A stretch of 64,000 nt of DNA from Phosphoribacter sp037045055 (lineage in GTDB: Bacteria; Actinomycetota; Actinomycetes; Actinomycetales; Dermatophilaceae), in contig JBAOHJ010000002.1 in assembly GCA_037045055.1 (NCBI GenBank), forward strand, positions 1 through 64,000, given 5' to 3'. The position numbers were made by a program, and so were the translations under genes. Positions within the stretch are counted from its first letter, which is position 1. Each line of letters starts with the position of its first letter. This document shows, piece after piece, positions 61,754 through 64,000 of the stretch. The notes below the pieces were generated by a model. It saw only the letters and a program-made list of their open reading frames with translations. It had not been told where the DNA came from and did not search any database.

Positions 61754-64000
61754 GCCGGCACCGCCGCCGGGTCGGCACCGCCTCCACCGCGGTGCTGCTG
61801 GTCCTGGCCATGGTCCTGACCTGGCTGGCCACTCGCGCCGAGGGGGAGGTGGTGCGCCGGGCCGACCTCAACGACGGGGGCATCTGGGTGACCAACGCCG
61901 CGCAGGCGAGGTTCGGTCGGATGAACAAGCCCGCCGGGCAGCTGGACGCCGCGGTGGCGGCGAGCACCCCGGCCGACACCGGCCTGGAGGTCCTGCAGGA
62001 CGGTGCCGCGGTCGTCGGCCTGGCCCGGGCCACCAACCAGCTCGTCCCGGTCAACGTCCGCACCGGCACGCTGCTGGAGTCCGCGGCACTCACCCTGCCC
62101 AGCCCGGGCGCCGACGGCGACGGCGACGGCCAGCCGCCCACCACCGCCGACCTGCGCGGCGGGACGCTCGCCGTGGTGGAGCCGCTGACCGGCAAGGTCC
62201 GCGCCCAGCGGGTGGACACCGCGGCGGGCATCACCACACTGGACCGGCTTCAGGCCGCCGCCAAGCCGCTGGCCACCGTCGGGGCGGACGCCACGGTGGC
62301 GGTCGGTCTGGACGGGACGGTGTATGCCGTGTCGGCGGCAGCCGGGGTGCTCGCGGTGCTCGTGCCCGACGGTGCCGGGGGGTTCGAGCAGCCCCGGGTG
62401 GTCGAGCTCGGCTTCACCGCCAAGGGAGTGCAGGTCAGCGCCCTCGGCGACCGCTGGGTGGTCCTCGATCCGAGCGCCGGCACGATCCGCGCGGCCGGGC
62501 TCGGCTCGCCGCTGCAGGTGCGCGAGGCCCTCGCGGGGGACACCGATGGACCGGGCGGCGCGCGGGCCGGCGGCGCGGCATACGCGCTGCTGCAGCACCC
62601 CGGGCCGGCCGACGAGGTCCTGCTCGTGGCCACCGGCAGCGGGCTGGTGCCGATCTCGTTGGCCGGCCGGGACGACCCGCCCGGCCGGGTCACCCTGCCG
62701 GCAGGCGCGGCCGGGACCCGGTTGTCCCTCGCCCCGCCGGTCCGCCTGGGCGCCTGCGCACACGCGACCTGGGCGGCCGCCGACCGGATCTACTACGGAC
62801 GCACCTGCGCCGACCAGGGCAGCGCCCAGGCCGTGACGCTCGAGGTCCCCCCGCGGGGCACCCGCACCGACGGCGTCCGCCTGCGGGTCAACCGGGGCCT
62901 GGTGGTGCTCAACGACCTGGACGGCGGCGGCCTGTGGGACCTGGACAGCCCCAAGCCGGTGCGGATCGACGACTGGACCTCGGTCATCCCACCGCCGCAG
63001 GCCGGCACCAGCAACGTCAAGCCGGATCCGAACCTCAGCGACGACCAGCAGGTGCGCCGACCTCCCGAGGCCAACCCGGACGAGCTGAGCGTCCGACCGG
63101 GGCGCACGTCCACCCTGCACGTGCTGGACAACGACACCGACTCGCAGGGCGCGGTCCTGGCGATCGCCCCGGGCGACGTGTCCACGCCGGACGTCGCCGG
63201 CATCCAGGTCAGCCCGTCGGTGGACGGGCAGACGATCTCGGTCTCGGTCCCCGACACCCCGGCCGCCCGGGTCGTCCGGTTCACCTACGGCGTCAACAAC
63301 GGCAGCGCGGGCCCCGAGGGTCGCGCCACCGCCCTGGTGGTCCTGCAGATCGTCGACGACTCCGTGAACACCCCACCGCACCTGCGGGCCGGCCAGACCA
63401 ACCTCGCCAAGGCGGTGAGCCCGGTGGTGCGCGGCGGCCACGTCGCGGTCCAGGTCGTCGCCGACTGGCGCGACGACGAGAACGACCCGCTCGTGCTGGA
63501 CGCCCTGGACCCGGCCGCGTCGGTGGACGCCTCCGGGGCCCTGGCCGTCACGGCGCCGGACCGGCCCGGTGGGCTGGACCTGCGCTACCGGGTCGAGGAC
63601 GGTCGAGGGGGCAGCGCCGAGGCCAAGGCCACCGTCCAGGTCCTCGGCGACACCGACCGGCCGGTGGCCCCGGTGGCCCAGGCCGACGTGGTGCGCGCCG
63701 TCCAGGGCAAGCCGGTGCAGCTGCAGCCGCTGGGCAACGACCTGCCCGGCGCCGACCCCACCGACCCGCAGGCCCGGATGCGCCTGGCCGCCGACGTGCG
63801 CGGCCCGGGGCAGCTGCGGCTGGACACCAACCTCGAGACCGGGGTGGTCACCGTCACGGGGTCGACCCCGGGCAGCTACCTGCTCACGTATGCCGCGCAG
63901 GTCGGCGCCGCGGTCGGTGCGGGTCGCTTCCGGGTCGACATCCTCGCGCCGCCGACCGGGGACGCGCCGCCGGTGGCCGCCCCCGACGCGGCGACCCTGC
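61750..64000 (+). CDS. Ig-like-domain surface protein, 5' part (runs off the window)
   Basis: ATG 61750 overlaps the previous stop. The first 750 residues are seen. A membrane anchor or signal helix (TASTAVLLVLAMVLTWLATR, ~10-30) precedes a beta-rich region that resembles a propeller (VGLDGTVYAVSAA, LGDRWVVLDPSAG). From ~residue 430 come cadherin-/Ig-like repeats (RPPEANPDELSVRPGRTSTL, HVLDNDTDSQ; VADWRDDENDPLVLDALDPA; VLGDTDRPVAPVAQADVV). The series MoxR-DUF58-TGL-Ig is conserved in actinobacteria; adhesion or wall anchoring is inferred. Confidence 0.85.
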   Translation, partial: MSRHRRRVGTASTAVLLVLAMVLTWLATRAEGEVVRRADLNDGGIWVTNAAQARFGRMNKPAGQLDAAVAASTPADTGLEVLQDGAAVVGLARATNQLVPVNVRTGTLLESAALTLPSPGADGDGDGQPPTTADLRGGTLAVVEPLTGKVRAQRVDTAAGITTLDRLQAAAKPLATVGADATVAVGLDGTVYAVSAAAGVLAVLVPDGAGGFEQPRVVELGFTAKGVQVSALGDRWVVLDPSAGTIRAAGLGSPLQVREALAGDTDGPGGARAGGAAYALLQHPGPADEVLLVATGSGLVPISLAGRDDPPGRVTLPAGAAGTRLSLAPPVRLGACAHATWAAADRIYYGRTCADQGSAQAVTLEVPPRGTRTDGVRLRVNRGLVVLNDLDGGGLWDLDSPKPVRIDDWTSVIPPPQAGTSNVKPDPNLSDDQQVRRPPEANPDELSVRPGRTSTLHVLDNDTDSQGAVLAIAPGDVSTPDVAGIQVSPSVDGQTISVSVPDTPAARVVRFTYGVNNGSAGPEGRATALVVLQIVDDSVNTPPHLRAGQTNLAKAVSPVVRGGHVAVQVVADWRDDENDPLVLDALDPAASVDASGALAVTAPDRPGGLDLRYRVEDGRGGSAEAKATVQVLGDTDRPVAPVAQADVVRAVQGKPVQLQPLGNDLPGADPTDPQARMRLAADVRGPGQLRLDTNLETGVVTVTGSTPGSYLLTYAAQVGAAVGAGRFRVDILAPPTGDAPPVAAPDAATL

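Overview
The window is about 72% GC and carries the conserved neighbourhood of an actinobacterial replication origin. From left to right: tRNA-Ala, a DLW-39-type gene, tRNA-Ile, DUF3566, gyrA, gyrB, recF, gnd and dnaN; then oriC; then dnaA, rpmH, rnpA, yidD, yidC, jag, rsmG, parA and parB; then trxA, trxB and sigM; and finally a PP2C/FHA/kinase/MoxR cluster. Gene order and codon use suggest the Micrococcales, perhaps near Intrasporangiaceae/Dermatophilaceae. The taxon is an inference; the gene order is visible.

Bases 1-18000 look acquired. They begin with a translationally coupled cassette of unknown plasmid-like genes that includes a secreted nuclease (1-5280). Next is a nested pile of mobile elements: an IS256-type transposase gene split by a cargo-free three-recombinase (Tn554-like) element with matching inverted ends, and cut at its 5' end by an IS110 element. 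Integrase and acetyltransferase debris follow, then an antitoxin/PIN pair with a damaged toxin start, a MarR-regulated MFS exporter, a frameshifted IS3 copy that truncates a neighbour, and a HigB/HigA-like toxin-antitoxin pair. The region stops at the 3' end of tRNA-Ala, a classic integration site.

Bases 18000-34800 are the origin region. Genes left of oriC run on the minus strand and most of those right of dnaA on the plus strand, so they follow replication. DnaA boxes lie between dnaN and dnaA and upstream of dnaA. The dnaA-dnaN gap is expanded to about 2.9 kb. The extra DNA holds a winged-helix-like gene of unknown function, several near-perfect RNA hairpins, a tRNA-like module ending in CCA, and a decayed IS1595-family transposase.

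Bases 34800-64000 hold translation and membrane-insertion genes, chromosome segregation genes with a parS site, and a thioredoxin pair. They are followed by the SigM/anti-sigma/pseudokinase/DUF6049/NUDIX block, where murJ is not at its usual place, then CCA-adding enzyme and a translationally coupled run PP2C-FHA-STPK followed by MoxR-DUF58-transglutaminase-like-Ig-like surface protein. The last gene runs off the window.

The strongest genome-scale signal is a dispersed 8-mer, CGGCATAC/GTATGCCG. I count about 55 copies by eye in 18-64 kb, in equal numbers on both strands, against one in the island and none in the oriC insert. Its density resembles a DNA-uptake-type signature and it separates resident from foreign DNA here.
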